Source of the DNA: Atrichornis clamosus
Taxonomy: Eukaryota; Chordata; Aves; Passeriformes; Menuridae
NCBI GenBank assembly: GCA_013400975.1
Contig: WBMZ01000355.1
Coordinates: 483,239 to 547,238 of the forward strand
Length of the DNA: 64,000 nt
Direction: 5' to 3'
Below are positions 1 through 12,985 of the stretch, in pieces. The first letter of the stretch is position 1, and the number at the start of each line of letters is the position of its first letter. The notes under the pieces are model-generated. The model did not search any database. It was given only the letters and a program-made list of their open reading frames with translations, and was not told the DNA's origin. Both the position numbers and the translations under genes were made by a program.

Positions 1-2191
1 CCTTAGCGTTGTTAATGAAGAGCAAATATCTCCATTTGAATCTTTTCTTCTAGGCACAGTCTACAGAATACACAAGGAAATCTATAATACCCATCCCACA
101 CCCTTTCATACATCATTCAGCAAGATGTAGAACATTGAAGAGCATTAATACTGCTCTAACTACTGGTTTTTGGCGGGGGGGTTAACATAAGACTAAAGTC
201 TAGTAAGACATAAATCTCTTAGAAAGGCTGTGTCTGACATGGACAGGCTTGATACTAGTTCATCATATAACATTGACTTTTAGGGGGATTTTATCAGACA
301 CATAATTTTCTTGCCTATCATAATGATCCCCTGGACAGGAATTGCTTTGATGCTGATGAGGACAATAAAGCATTCAAGCATTTTAGGTTACTCTGAAACT
401 TAGATTCTTTCACATTCCCATAATAGGAAAAATGGCTTTTTCTGTAGAACTGCAAATGCTGTTTTTACAGTTATTTTTTCTCTTCAGGACTTCTGTGTAA
501 GAAGAATAAGAGGTAGGCAGAATAGAATCAGTAGAGTTTCTTTGTTAAAGGATCTAAAAAATTGATATTTTTCCTTGTGAATGACACAGTAATTTTATCT
601 TTATGACTCAAACACTTTTTTAATCAGTCTTGTCTTTGCACTTTGAAATCTTTTCCACTTACTGTCCAACACAGATCAGACCACTGCTACAGTCCATCTG
701 CTCAGAGACTGCTCTTCCACTGGGATAAGACCTGCTGTTATGATTTTGAAGCTTCAGACACAGAAATAACCCCTCCATCCTTCTCTAAATATAACAGTTT
801 TTCTGTAATCACTTTGTTATTCTGTGTGTCAAAGATAAGAAACACAAGCCAAGATTTGGTCATCCTGCTGCCAACTAGCACTTAAAATTTCATAGATGGC
901 CTATGCCATGCTAATCATGAGCTTAGCGTGGATGTTAGACAGAAAGAGGTAATGTGCAAGAGCTGCCAAGTCTCATCCTGAGTGCTAAACCAGTCAGGCT
1001 GTGACTGCAGAATGCAGATTCAAAAGCAATCAAACTAGGTGAGTCTTGGGAAAAGCGACAGTGCCCTTCTCACTAGACAAAAATCCGAATAATGCCATCT
1101 GAAACTGATCTGGAGGGCTGCTGTGAGGTGATTGCATTCACCTTAATTTATTTTTTATCTCCTGGAGAAAAAAAATTCATAAATTCTCCAGATAATGGTA
1201 GGACTGGTGGAACATACAAATACAGATTTCACATATTTGCAAACAAAGCAAATGCCCAAACAAAGCAGCAAATGAAACTTTGCTAATCTTGCCTTCCTGA
1301 TTATTCCTCTAATGAAGATTTAGGGATAGCCTTATTACATGCTTCCAGATCATGCTTCCAGCCCAGCTGTAAGCAATACAGCTGTCTACTTCTACAATAC
1401 AGTGCACTAAGTGTTAAAACAGCAGAGTGATAATTTAACAGGGAAGATCAAAGTAAAGATTTCACGGGTCATTAATGTAATTCTTGATCATACCAAAAGC
1501 ATTTGTAGCATAGGCTCACAAGTGACACCTTTCAAAGTGAAGATAAATTAATAATTGCGGTCTTTCTAACCAGGCCCATGTTTTCAACAAAGAGCTTTAA
1601 ACAGCTGCTGCAGGATGACAAAATGGAACAGTTCTCAGATTGATCCCTAAAGAAGAGGCTGGATGATTAAAAAACAAAAGATAAGCTCAGTACTTGCATT
1701 CCCTAAATATCCGATGTACAAATGCAAACCACCTAATGTTAGCTTCAGGAAAAAAATAACAGTTGAGACATAACAGCACTGCAAAGACAGTTTTCAAAAG
1801 ATCCTGGCAATAATAAAGGATCTATCATGCGCAGAAAAATTTAAAACTTTGAAAAATATTTGGGAATTAAACTAGAGCTATAGAAACTATTTCTGTGAGT
1901 TATTATCAACTTAATCTAATGTTTTATCTCTATGCCCTAAACATCGAGTACGGCTTCAATGAAATTCTAGTTAATTACAATTAGTGAATGTGTGTTCAGT
2001 CATATTATATATGTTTCATAACTGAAAATCATCTTTCACCTAATATACACTGTCCCTAGACTTACTGATCAGTAACTTATGAATAATGAATTTCATATTA
2101 CAGAAAAAAAATTCTTTGAAAACTAATAAAATGTTTTTATTTTTATTAATTTCTTCACTGTACGTCTTAAACAATGAACAGGAAGAGAGAA
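1..2191. other. Unique AT-rich non-coding sequence
   Basis: I see no recognisable repeat, RNA gene or coding exon here. The open frames (for example at 643-885 and 1092-1286) are short, lack domain or motif structure, and are what AT-rich vertebrate DNA produces by chance. A G-run at about 173-181 is the only compositional oddity. Confidence 0.6.
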
Positions 2192-2346
2192 ATTGTGGAT
2201 GTTCCATCCCTGGAAATGTTCAAGGCCAGGTTGGATGGAGCTCTGAGCAACCTATCATCATGGAATGTTCCCAGTCCATGGCAGAGGATTTGGAGCTAAA
2301 TGATCTTAAGGTTTCTTCCAATTCGTCTTTCTGAGATTCTATGATG
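2192..2346 (+). mobile_element. CR1 LINE fragment, 3' end
   Basis: The stretch carries the conserved end of CR1 ORF2 and the CR1 3' UTR. It translates in one frame to GCSIPGNVQGQVGW, the same residues (GCPIPGNVQGQVGW) read from the independent minus-strand CR1 copy at 38.9-39.5 kb. It finishes near the CR1 tail motif GATTCTATGAT. The copy is 5'-truncated, as is usual for CR1, and diverged. CR1 encodes an endonuclease/reverse transcriptase; nothing functional remains here. Confidence 0.9.
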
Positions 2347-3800
2347 CTAAAAAAAAATGTGCTGGAGACAACTTATGGGTAATGATGCCCATAAGAAAGT
2401 TTTTTTTCTCATCTTCTCTATGTAAAAGACAGAGATGAGCTGATACTCAGAGGTATGCAGGTTTGCATCTCTTTCCAATCTCCTGATGCCTATTATTTGA
2501 ATTTTGGGATGAAAGACACTTAGGTATTGTTCAGAGAAAGCAGTCTTTCAGAAAGAAAATTTGCTATATAATGGTGGCACAAGATAGAACTAAAATTAAA
2601 GCTGTTCCATAGAATTGGACATTATATCACCCTTACTTATTGAGTAATGCCATAAAGCATGGCATTCTGAAGACAATGAGGTCATCAAATTGGAGGAGAC
2701 AAAAATTTCACACTATGGGCACCTTCACCTCCACTGCGAAACATGGACTTGCAAAACAGAACAGCAACATTCTCAACTAACTGGTATTTCTATTTTTATA
2801 GAACTTTTATTATCTTATTACTGGATAACTAGAAAAGTATTTTCTAATTATGTAAATCCTATAGCACAGCTTAGATATGCTTTGTTTATTTGTTTATCTT
2901 GGGCAGGATACATGACCTATAATGCAGATTAAACTCTTTAAGCATTTAAAAGAAGATAATAAGATCCCTGTATGTTGGGGTTTTTTGTTTTATTCTAGTC
3001 TTAAAGACTGCAGAAAATAAAATTTAGATCAAGAAGAAATAGCTTTCTACAAGCTAACAGTGTTGTACAATCAAATTATTGCACATCTTGAAATGTGGAC
3101 ACTTCCTTCCCTGCTGTAGTATTTACATCGGTATTAGATGCTATTTTGATCAGTGTTAACATATCAACATAAGAGTATCTGTGAAAGAGAAAAAAGACAA
3201 GGGCAGAAATTAAAATTTTCACCTCTTGCTTCACTGATGACTAGAAAAATCAATGCCTTTTGGTTTTGCTGATCCATTGCTGTTGAGTCATACTCCGAAA
3301 ATAAAAATAATTTCCTTCCTGTTTGTTCTAGAAACTTCAAAATTGCCTCTTAGCCACCAATCACAAATCATAGAGTCACCTCGGCCATTTAAGAGATCTT
3401 CAGAGTGATTGCAATAATCAGGCAAACTTTGTAATGAAGTACAGCTGGAATGAGTACTCACACAGTTGCAATGCAGAATTTTCCACTGGGACACAACATT
3501 CTCCCTTACTTTTGTAACTTTTGTAACTTTTGTAGTAGGCAAGTGACAGCAGAGTTGGTCACGTTATCTTGCTTGCCTAGAGTTCTCCACTTTACTAACC
3601 CTCATAAATCTGTCTAAAGATTTATGGAGACCCACACAAGATGCCCGAAGCCTGGGGGATGAATGGCTTTACCAATGGCTCTGTGAAATGGCCTTCAACA
3701 ACTATTAACCAACCAGGTTTGTGCCTTTTCTCCTGCCTTGACTTTTGTGGCCTGAACAAACCATTGCTTCCACATTAAAAAAAGCATAATCCAGATAGAT
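2347..3800. other. Unique non-coding sequence with a small 9-bp tandem repeat
   Basis: No gene or transposon is recognised. The frame at 2690-2932 has no family resemblance that I can see. At 3508-3534 the nonamer ACTTTTGTA is repeated three times perfectly; read on the minus strand it gives the repeated TKV tripeptide in a short spurious frame. Confidence 0.6.
3508..3534. repeat. Triplicated 9-mer (ACTTTTGTA)3
   Basis: Three exact head-to-tail copies of a nonamer are seen. This is a minisatellite-scale slippage product with no evident function. Confidence 0.85.
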
Positions 3801-3912
3801 GTGGTGCTTAGAGACATGGTTCAGTGGCGGACCTCACAGCGCCGGGTTAATGGTTGGACTCAATGATTTTAAAGGTCCTTTCCAACCTTAACAATTCTAT
3901 GATTCTATTCTA
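3801..3912 (+). mobile_element. CR1 LINE fragment, 3' UTR tail
   Basis: The sequence contains the hallmark CR1 terminal segment (GGTTGGACTCAATGATTT, then AAAGGTCCTTTCCAACCTTA) followed by the ATTCTATGATTCTATTCT tail. Only about 110 bp remain, so this is a strongly 5'-truncated insertion with no ORF. Confidence 0.95.
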
Positions 3913-4189
3913 TATATGCATGTACACCAAGCCTCCTGGTAGCAGATGTTTATATCCTGTTATATGTTAGAAAGGTTCATTATTCTGTGGTTGCAGGATT
4001 ATTTATACCTCTGCCCTCTTTTTAAGTATCTCCAGGTATGCTCACCTCAGGTCTTGGACTCTTTAACTTGAGGTTAATAACCTGCTTATCAGCTTATTTC
4101 ACTCTCCTGATCCAACTGGTTTATCTCACTTTACTTTTTTCCCCTCAGAAGTTTGAAACCAATGGAATTTATAGTTGATAAACTCCTTT

Positions 4190-4275
4190 GTATGTGTGTG
4201 TATATATACATAAATATTTATAATCTCAAATGATAATAAAATAATTTATAATAATAAGTTTTTATATGTACATAT
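4190..4275. repeat. AT-rich low-complexity tract
   Basis: A (TG)n/(TA)n start grades into long A/T runs with AATAAT-type motifs. It is typical simple-sequence DNA with no gene content. Confidence 0.75.
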
Positions 4276-4925
4276 TTACATTTTTAGCTGGATGAAAAAT
4301 CTTTAAAAAGAAAAAAAAAAGATTTTTCAGTGAGTTGATACAAACATTTATCTTACTGAGTTTTCTTTCTGTACGATCACCATGTATCACCTACCATGTG
4401 GCGGGGGGGTGTCAATAAATAGTCTGTGTAAAAGGAGCACCCAGAACCTCAGCAAGTGTTTACTTGACAGTGATCGTGTGAAGGAGGAAGAAAATCACCA
4501 GATGAATTAAAGAGTAACCAGGGAACTATAAAGCTTTTTTGAAACAAAGGAGCCATCTAGAAATCAAGTTCAAAAGAAGAATGGAAATCCATAACAGTGG
4601 TGAGACACTTTATCATGGGGATAGGTCATCAGACAAAACAAGTTTGACACTGACAGATATCCCTTCAAGATCCTAACTTCCATCTGTGCCCCAGCAGAAC
4701 ACCCTCCTTGCTGGATACCACGAAGATCCTGCAGCCAACTATGGGCTTGTAGTACAGGAGCAACAAGCGCCCAGCCCTGCGTGTGGGTACTCCCAGCAGG
4801 TGTGTGTGCTTCTCTCATTGGCAGGGAGATGAGCAGCTCGCCAGGGAAGCACGGCTTGCCATGACACTGGAGCACCCACGGCTCAACAGGGAGCAAGGAG
4901 GGGCACCCGCTCTCCAGGAAGAGGA

Positions 4926-4990
4926 AGTGTGGGTGTATGTGTGTGACTGTGAGTGTGAGCAGGGGCAGGGGTGTGTGGGTGTGTGTGTAA
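4926..4990. repeat. Interrupted (TG)n microsatellite
   Basis: The GTGTG units are broken by GGG, GA and GAC interruptions, which suggests an old, decaying dinucleotide repeat. It lies in a short plus-strand frame (4783-4995) that I do not consider a gene. Confidence 0.75.
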
Positions 4991-7900
4991 GTTAAAACTT
5001 TAAAGAAATAGTTGTAGGAAGCTGTGTAGAAATTTGTAGAAATTTCTAGGTCTATACTGTTTCCTGCTGAGAGACATCCTAAATGCTTAATTTACTGCTT
5101 GCCAGTTAATTAAAAACCATTAATAGATCAATACACCACTTCAATCCTGATTTGATTTACTATATGTAAATTGAGTGGTTATCCGTTCTGATAGTGGTGA
5201 CCTAGACAATACTATCTTCTTCAGGCAGCTACCAAGTCTACTGCTTGTGTTTGTCTGGTGGTGTTTCCTTCACCAGAAAACAATCCTTGAAAATCTCACA
5301 TCACTTCTTTCTCATTCTTTATCTGCCAAATCAACTATTTCTAAACATCTTGGTTTTGGAGAATCTCTAGAGACCCAACAAACCCAACCAAAGGCCCCCT
5401 GAGGATCCCTACTTGCTCTGGAGGGGTAGGTGAGAACCATTTCAAGTCATTCTTTTCCCATTTGTATCTCCACAACACCTTGTTGGGTAACACAACACAT
5501 TTATACTGTAAACACAATTACCAAAATAACCAGGGCAACATATGGTACTCATAAATTATTGCAGAAAAGTCCTATATCTGTCACATGCAGTCAGTGAGCA
5601 AGTTCCTAGGAAAGACAACTGTCTCCTGAGTTACTGGATTATCACAGAGAAGGTGTTTTGACTTATTCATTGAGCACACAGATTGAAATCTCTTTCAAAA
5701 TTGCAAGAGTGTATGCATACTTCCCAGACCTTTTTAGCATGTGTCACTATCCACTTCCCTTCCTTTCTGCTCCTTATTCACCCATATCCTCTTAGGCTGA
5801 CAGCCTTTAAACGATGTGTATAGTGGAGACATTTGGTCCGAAGCCTAGTCCCAAGTAAAATTTTTGAGATGCTTATAGTGTGGATTTAAGGCATTCCATA
5901 CCAGCTGCTCTGCTCTCCCGATCTGTTTGTAGTGCTCTGAATTGCTAACACAGACCCAGGACTGACTCAGTTTTGCAGTGGTGTCCCCAAGCTCTCTAAT
6001 AACCTAATGCTGCATAGCAATTTCTGACACCTGTAATATTGCATGGCTTTAGTAACACGTGATGTTTTTGTTGAAACTACCTCCTGGAAATGCCTGGTTT
6101 TTGGAGGCATTTAGGTTTTCAGCTAACAAAGGACACATTTTGTAGAGCTTCTGATTAAAGGAAAAAGCTTGAAAATGTGACATGAAAGTATCCTAACAAT
6201 CCTTAACTAGCATGCAAATGGAATAATCTAAAAGTCTAATGTTTCAAAAGGCTCTTGTTTTGATTCTGAGGGTAAATGTATGATTTTAATTGCTTGTGAT
6301 CAGGACTGCAAACTAACTACAGTGAAAATGACAATACATAAGAACTCCTAATGGGCAAAGTAAACACATTTAATTATAGAAAACACTTTTTCTGCTGTTT
6401 TTTCCACCTAGCTTTTAATAGCCACAGGTGAAAAAAAGCAGGAGGTACATCTTTGTATCTACATCGAATTTTTCAGGATGATTTGTTTATTTTATAATGA
6501 ACTTCTGGGGGGAAAAAAGAAAAAGTGGCAAGTGTTAGCTCTCACTCTGGCACTGGCTGACTGAGGAAAGAAACCCGCTGATGTTCCAAGAAGCAAAGCC
6601 ACTGCAAAGGACTCCTGATGCACCATCTGATAGCCATGAAGACACACTGTTGTAAATAACAAAACAAAATATTGTGCTACCAAGGGAGAGCAGAGCACCA
6701 ATGTGCAAAGACCAGGCTTCCATGTCTCACAAGAACAGGCTCTGAAGAACCCCTTGGCATGGCCTCCATTCCCTGCAGCCGCTGTTTCCCAGCGACCAGA
6801 CCAAAGAATTTCTCCACAAGCCTGTGTTGGTTGCACAAACTTGCAGCAGCAGGACTTGAGAAGGGCAATATCCTATGGAGCCAGGAGCTCCCCGCTTGCC
6901 TTCCCATACCGAGGTGTGATGGAGTCACCCTGCATTACCTCTGTGGAGTGGATGCTTCAGACCTGGAAATGAGCACCAAGAGGAGAGCAGGCTCCCTATG
7001 ATATTGCTGCTGTGTCTACCAAACATCCACTCAAGGACCCAGGGCAATCTGTCTGTTTGCTACTTTACAGCTTTGCTATTATTCCTCTATCATATCAGCA
7101 TCTTCTTAAGCCTGTGCCTATTAGTTTTTTGGCTTAATTATCTCTTCAGTATTGTTTAATCTTCTTGAAGACTTGATCTCCAGAAATAAACAGCTTGCAA
7201 TAGAAAAATGTCTATCAAGGCTTTATATTCATATATTCATATCCTTCTTGCCACATTTTATTAATGTGTTTATTTTAATAGATAAGATCCAGCTTATGAA
7301 ACCAAATTATAACACACATTACCATGTTCAAAATTCAAATATTGACGTGTCCTGATCTTATCATGCAGAGAATTCATTCAATATCCTTGGTTAAATGCTT
7401 TTTCTGATTTAAAGAAACAACTGGATTTGAGAAATACTGAAAACTCAAAATAATTTTAAATAGTCAGTGAACTGTAATAAATATTAGTTTACAGTCAATC
7501 TGGCATTTTTTATCTGACTCCTCTTCCGCCTACAATCTTTCGTATCAAAAAGGTAAATTATTAACAGCAAATTACTTTTTTTACATTTTAGTTCCACTGG
7601 TAAATTAATATTTGGCACTATTTTGTACTGCATTTTAGAACAGTATTGCAATGTAATATTAAAATGTAGGTGGCTTTGAAGGACCCAAATTTTCCCATCT
7701 CTTAGTAATTTTTATCCTAGACTTTCACAGTTTAAGCGCAAAGGAAAGAGTACTGTTTTCCTCCTACTGTCTGTTTTGAAGACCAAACCAGAAAACAGAA
7801 ATTCACAGTGAATTCCTTGAGCTTAAAGCTAGAGAATCACTTTAACTCAGCAATAGAAGGTTACAACTGGACCTGTTAAATAGCAAACACTCGATTATGA

Positions 7901-8067
7901 AGAAAACTATGACGAATCTAACAGACTTACTGGCTGTGCAATGGTAACAGCAAATCCAAGCTGTCACTGGGTTCGCACCTGTGTAACACAACCATTTTGA
8001 TCTCACTACCATAATGTGTGAATATATTAATCCTCATGGTGCTTTGTGACACTGGGAGCTACTGATG

Positions 8068-8175
8068 TTTCTGTTTCACAGGTGGGGAAGACAAGTACCA
8101 AGAAGCCAGGTAATTTGTTCAAGACCAAACAACAAGCAAGTAGCACCTGCTAAATCCTGCACTCTTGACCTAACC
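8068..8175 (-). mobile_element. Ancient MIR-like SINE relic
   Basis: The order TTTCACAGGTGGGGAAGACA, GTAATTTGTTCAAGACCA, then a TAGCACCTGCTAAATCCTGC-like stretch follows the antisense order of MIR/CORE-SINE elements (cancer-free 'gggga…ac tgcccaag…' core), with many substitutions. MIRs are tRNA-derived SINEs active early in amniote evolution. The assignment rests on remembered consensus order and is tentative. Confidence 0.4.
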
Positions 8176-8509
8176 CCATACCCCATGCACTGGACAGCCC
8201 ATTGTCCTCTCTGTCCTATAAAACTGGATAAAATAATCAGGTACTTCAGGAACATGAAAGAGATGATGGTGCTTACTGTTGTAAACTAAGATCATGGCTA
8301 TCTCTCTGTTGATGTGTGGGTTTTTTATGACAACATGGTGGCATAGAGAAGGAACCATATTATGTATTTTTTTGTGAATTGCATGGCTAGCATCAGACAA
8401 ACACAACTGTCAAAAGATCCTGAGCTATTCTTTCTTACAATGTTTCTGATGAAAAGCAAAGAGTTTAGTACCTGTAATTTTGCTTATTCACTCTCCTGCC
8501 CTTTGTATA

Positions 8510-9452
8510 ATCATAGAATACCTCAAGTTAGGTGGACCCATGAGGATCAAGTCCTGCCTCTTGCAGGACTACCTAAAAGTAAATCATATGACTAAGAGCA
8601 TCATCCAGTTGCTCCTTGAACTCTGACAGGTATGGTGGCATGACCACTTCCTAGTGACTCAGAAACCACTCCATGAAGAAACTTTTCCTAATATCCAATC
8701 CGAACCTTAATGCAGCTTGATTCCTTTTCCTCATGTCCTGTTGCTGGTCCTACTGAGAGAGAAGATCAGCACGTCTTCCTCCTCTGTTGACGCCCTTACG
8801 GACGTTGCAGACAGCGATGAGGTCACCCCTCAGCCTTTTCCCAGCTGAACAAATCATGACCTCAGGCACTCCTCATGTGTCTTGCCCCCATGACCTTTCA
8901 CCATCTGGGTCACCCTCCTTTGGATGCTCTCTAACAGCTTCATATCTTTCCTATATTGTGGCACCCAAAACTGCCCCCAGCACTGGAGGTGAGGCTGCCC
9001 CAGTGCAGAGCAGAGCAGGACAATCCCCTCCCTGGCCCGGCTGGCGATGCTGGGCCTGATGCCCCCCAGGGCAGAGTTGATCCTTTTGGCTGCCAGGGTA
9101 TAATTGATTCATATTCAATTTGCCATCAACCCAAACACCCAGATATCTTTCTTCAGGGCTGTTCTTCATTTCATGTGGCTGGGGATTGCCCAGTCCTGTG
9201 GTATATCCAGATCTCTCTGTAAGGCCTCTCTACCTTCAAGGTAGCCCAAAATTTCTTGTAATTTCATGTCATTGGCAAATTTGCTTAATATACATTCAAA
9301 TCCTACATCCAGATAATTTATAGAAACATTAAAGAGCACTGGCCTTAAAGTCGAGCCCTGGGCAACCCCACTGATGACTGGTCACCAGCCTGATGTAACT
9401 CCATTTACCGTAACTCTTTGTGTCCAACCCATCAGCCAATTGCCCACCCATA
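8510..9452 (-). mobile_element. CR1 LINE, long copy with partial reverse transcriptase
   Basis: Read on the minus strand, this copy runs from inside the reverse transcriptase to the 3' tail (complement of TCATAGAATACCTC at 8511). About 9365 to 9170 reads as an RT palm segment: AQGSTLRPVLF, then SKFANDMKL, then RDLDIPQDWA. After an in-frame stop and a frame change the reading continues from about 9169 to 8951 with EERYLGVWVDGKLNM. CR1 RT normally has FADD at the catalytic site; this copy has FAND, so one catalytic aspartate codon is lost. The copy has stops and frame breaks, is 5'-truncated at about 9452, and cannot be active. It is the longest CR1 piece in the window. Confidence 0.93.
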
Positions 9453-12134
9453 TAGATCCCTGCTTCTTCTTAGTCTTACATGATGCTTGCTCCTCTTTGC
9501 TGCTAGGCAGATATTTAGAGTGCATTCCCTTGCTTTTCACAAATCTCTGAAAATTAAATCACTTTTGAGAAACTTAGACAAACATTGGCTGCCATTGCAA
9601 ATAGACTTTTTGTCATGTGAGAGTTTTTCCTAATGTATTTTTGTCCACAAATGCTGCTATTTGCTGGAAGAACTACTCTTCCTGTTCTATCACTCCACTG
9701 ATCTTCTGCCCTTTCAGGTTTACTCAGCACTTAATCCTCCAAGACTTGCCCATGGGAATTAGTAACATTCAACCTGTTCAAGAGTTATCCTGATGCTCTT
9801 TACATCCCTGGGATGTGTCGCACAAAAGATGCAAACCTGCATAAACCCTCATCAGCAGAACCCTTGCTGGCAGAAGGATAGAGCTGATAACAATACATCA
9901 ATAGGTCACAGTGAGAGATCATTGCAATGAAAACATGTTCTGAGAAGTTATTTCAGCCATCTGAGGAACACACTGATAGCACATGTGCTGCTCTTGAAAA
10001 GGTAAAATGCAGTTGTGAATTCCCAGTAGATTTCTGAAAGATGTTTAAATTATTTTATTCCATGGCTTTGGGAACATGTTCCTCCTTTCTTAATAACAGT
10101 TCAGCAAAGTATAAACTGGCAAGGTGAGCAAGAAAATTAATTGGGGTTTGATAGTTTTTCTTTTTTTTTTTTTTTTTAACTAGATCAGTGATCCTTCCAG
10201 GGGTTTTCTGGTCCTTCACAGACTGGATTGTTTTAACAGCAATGCCACTTGATCCACATACTGTTTTCAATATTAACATTATACTTGAAAATTGCAATCA
10301 GATTTTTGATTGAATTTTCACCAAAAAAATACAATTTAAAAATAGTCTCTTTGAAAGGAAAACAAGACTTTAGGGACTAATAAAGAATGTCTTCTGTAAG
10401 TCACTGGATGATTGATTAAAATGAAGGAGGAGGGGAAATGGGATATTAGTTAATTATAGACTGACTGTGAACATCCAACATGAAGTCTTGTGAGAAGGTA
10501 ATCATAGTCCTATAAAACACTCAGCAAGACAGTTCTAGAGAATAGAGCTATACTAATGCCACTGGAAAGACCTCATAAAAGAGTCTGAATACAATGATTT
10601 TAATCTCTCTTCAAACAAGAGTTTCTAATTGGAAACTTGCAGTGAAAGTAAAAGTTTTGGGGAAAAAAGGCACAATATTATCTGACTATGAATCATTTCA
10701 GTTTGGAAATTAGATTTCCAACTGTAATAGCAGAATGAACACTTCACGTCACTGGAGGACTGGGAGCAAGAAATCAAACATAACAGGATAGAGTTATCTA
10801 AATAATGATATGGATGCTGTGTTTATGTCCATAGTGAAAAATGAAAGTGAGGCAGCACTGTTCCTGAAAACCAAGTGGTACTAACTGTCTACTGTTTATG
10901 CTGGGGCTTAATCCCTTCCTGCAGCTTCATGATGGAAAAAAATACTTGGAATGGTGCAAACAGAGGTGGAGAGAAAGCTAATGGTTGCCTCTTAGAGATG
11001 CAGATGTATTTTATTAGAGGCCATCTTTTAGTGTTCCTCCTTGACACCTGTCCTTGCTTAAGGTATACCTCTCTAATCACAACTTCCCCTACCTCACAAA
11101 GGAAATGCTGCTTCTTTTTTCATCTTCTGAAATTGAATTTGCAGCACTGAAGCTGCTTCACAACATGCTTTACAACAGCATTAGAACCTTTGGAAAGATG
11201 CTGAGCATAGCGACTGGGTTTCTGACAGTGACAGATCTGTTCTGGTGCTTCAAACTGTGAATGGTTTGAAGATGGGAAGGTGCGGGCAGTGTGTGATGTG
11301 GAGGGTAAAAGCTGACCAGACAGAAAGGATGGAGCAAAACTGCACACAGAACCATCAGCTCTGCTCTTGAGCCTGACCTGCCCCAGCTCTCACAAAGATA
11401 AACCTATTTTTCAAAGCTGAATTCCTTGGAAAATTCCTGCTTCTCTTTAAAAGGAGAATACTGTAGGGAAGCAATGTGAAAAGATGAAAGGAATGCACCA
11501 GCTTGAATTGCTGTGCTGTACTGAGGCTTAAAGGAGCTCTTAAAATTGTCGTCCTCTTCTATTACTTTTCAAAATATCACTTCAAAATATTGAGTGTAGA
11601 AGAATCCTGTTTGAAGATTAGAGCCTCCTGGCGCTGCACAGACATGTTTAGAGACACAGACTGTGTCTGCACCGGCATATGGCTAAAGCAAACTGGAAAG
11701 GTTTCTCCTTGTAGTGCAGTAAGTTACACTCAACACATAATACAAATTATGTTTGTCACTTGAAAGGGGAAAAAAGAGTTACAGTTTCAGTTCTCTCTTT
11801 GTCATTCAAAAATATTGACGGCTTTAATGCTTTGTATTATCTTTAAGCAGTCATGCTGAAATTAAATGCCAAAATAAGCCATGTACTTGCCAGTCGATGT
11901 GGAGCTCTGAAACGTGCTAGCTGCTTTGTGGGAGGAGAGAGGATTTTGTCCTCAGGGAAAGGAGATTTTCTGTGCTACAGGAGTGGCTCTGTGGCACATT
12001 CCTCTCTGCCTAAACAATGTGACTCATCTGCTCTCAGTCTGGAGCTCTGCAAATTATGGTATTGTAAAAACATGCAAAGTTCACACTAAGTTCACAAAGC
12101 TACAAAAATAAGCTGTTGCCTGAGCAATGGATGA
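9453..12134. other. Unique non-coding sequence
   Basis: No gene or clear repeat is recognised apart from a 17-base T run at 10161-10177. Short frames (for example 10875-11150 and 11503-11763) have no motif or family resemblance and overlap other frames on both strands. Confidence 0.55.
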
Positions 12135-12240
12135 TCCAGCAAGCAGAGCACTGTGCTGGAATGCAGCACTCCTAAATCCTGCTCTTGAATATGCTACTGA
12201 TTTTTGAGTGCCTTAGAAAAACTGCATTCTCTCTTAAATC
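12135..12240 (+). mobile_element. Possible ancient MIR-like SINE relic
   Basis: The sequence follows the sense MIR order: GCAGAGCACTGTGCTGGAA, then CTCCTAAATCCTGCTCTTGA, then CTACTGATTTTTGAGTGCCT. Divergence is heavy and the call comes from pattern order alone. Confidence 0.35.
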
Positions 12241-12849
12241 TCTTTTCCTTCCCTGCCCTTGTCTTAAACTCTCCATGAGCAGTGTCTTAAAGGTGAAGTC
12301 TGTGCTAGCCATCAATACTGATGATCATTTTTCAAAACCCATCATCTCTTTAAATACTACCTTATCTTTGACCATGACAGACCCTTACTTGGCCTGTTCA
12401 GATCCATTCTAAATGCTGTCATAAGACCCCTTTTCCAGCTCATCAACTGGACCATATTATCTGTCTCTTCACACTCCCAACATGGGCTTCACATCCTTGC
12501 TGCATCTAATAGAGGCTTGTCTACACTATCAATGCTCTCCGCATGCTGTCCTCAGCCATTATCTCTAATTCAGTGACACAGGGAGATTCTCCCTCTGAAC
12601 AGCCAATGCTAGACATCCAGATAATCCCTCTGTGCCTTTTCCTATGATATATCTAATTCTAAAGAGAAAGTTTCCTTGACATCTGCAAACTAGATCATTT
12701 CTTTTTCTCCTAAAGTCTCAAAAAATTTTTCTTTCCCTACTATATATTAAAAAACCCAAAACCCTCACAGTTTTGCCTCCTTGTATGGTGGTTCTACTGC
12801 CTAGCCAGCATCAGCTTCTTATTTCCTTTTGTTACCCAGCTACCCACTT
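12241..12849. other. Pyrimidine-rich non-coding sequence
   Basis: This stretch is rich in C and T on the plus strand and holds no motif-bearing frame. It may be the body of the same old element whose end is called just downstream, but I cannot show this. Confidence 0.4.
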
Positions 12850-12985
12850 GCCTCTCTTTGTTGTCCCAGGCTTTTCACCTCAATTGTAAGGTCTTTGGCA
12901 CTGAGACAGCCTTCTGATCTGTGCTTGTACTGTGCTCTTCTGATGCTTGTGTCAGGCTCCCTAGGTGCTATGGCAATATAAGGAG
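12850..12985 (+). mobile_element. Possible old LINE/SINE 3' end
   Basis: The order TCAATTGTAAGGTCTTTGGC, then TGTGCTTGTACTGTGCTC, then CTCCCTAGGTGCTATGGCAA with a following ATATAAGG resembles the terminal sequence of an old amniote retroposon family common in reptiles and birds ('GTAAGCTCTTTGGGG … TACAGCGCC … CTAGGTGCTA'). This is remembered resemblance and not an alignment. Confidence 0.4.

Larger units (their letters stand above)
3913..8067. other. Non-coding stretch with AT-rich and TG-rich patches
   Basis: There is no recognised gene. The sub-region at 4190-4275 is AT-rich with TA/TG alternation, and 4926-4990 is TG-rich. The block at 6490-7005 has higher GC and is open in several frames on both strands, which is a composition effect rather than good evidence of coding. 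The rest is unique AT-rich sequence. Confidence 0.55.
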
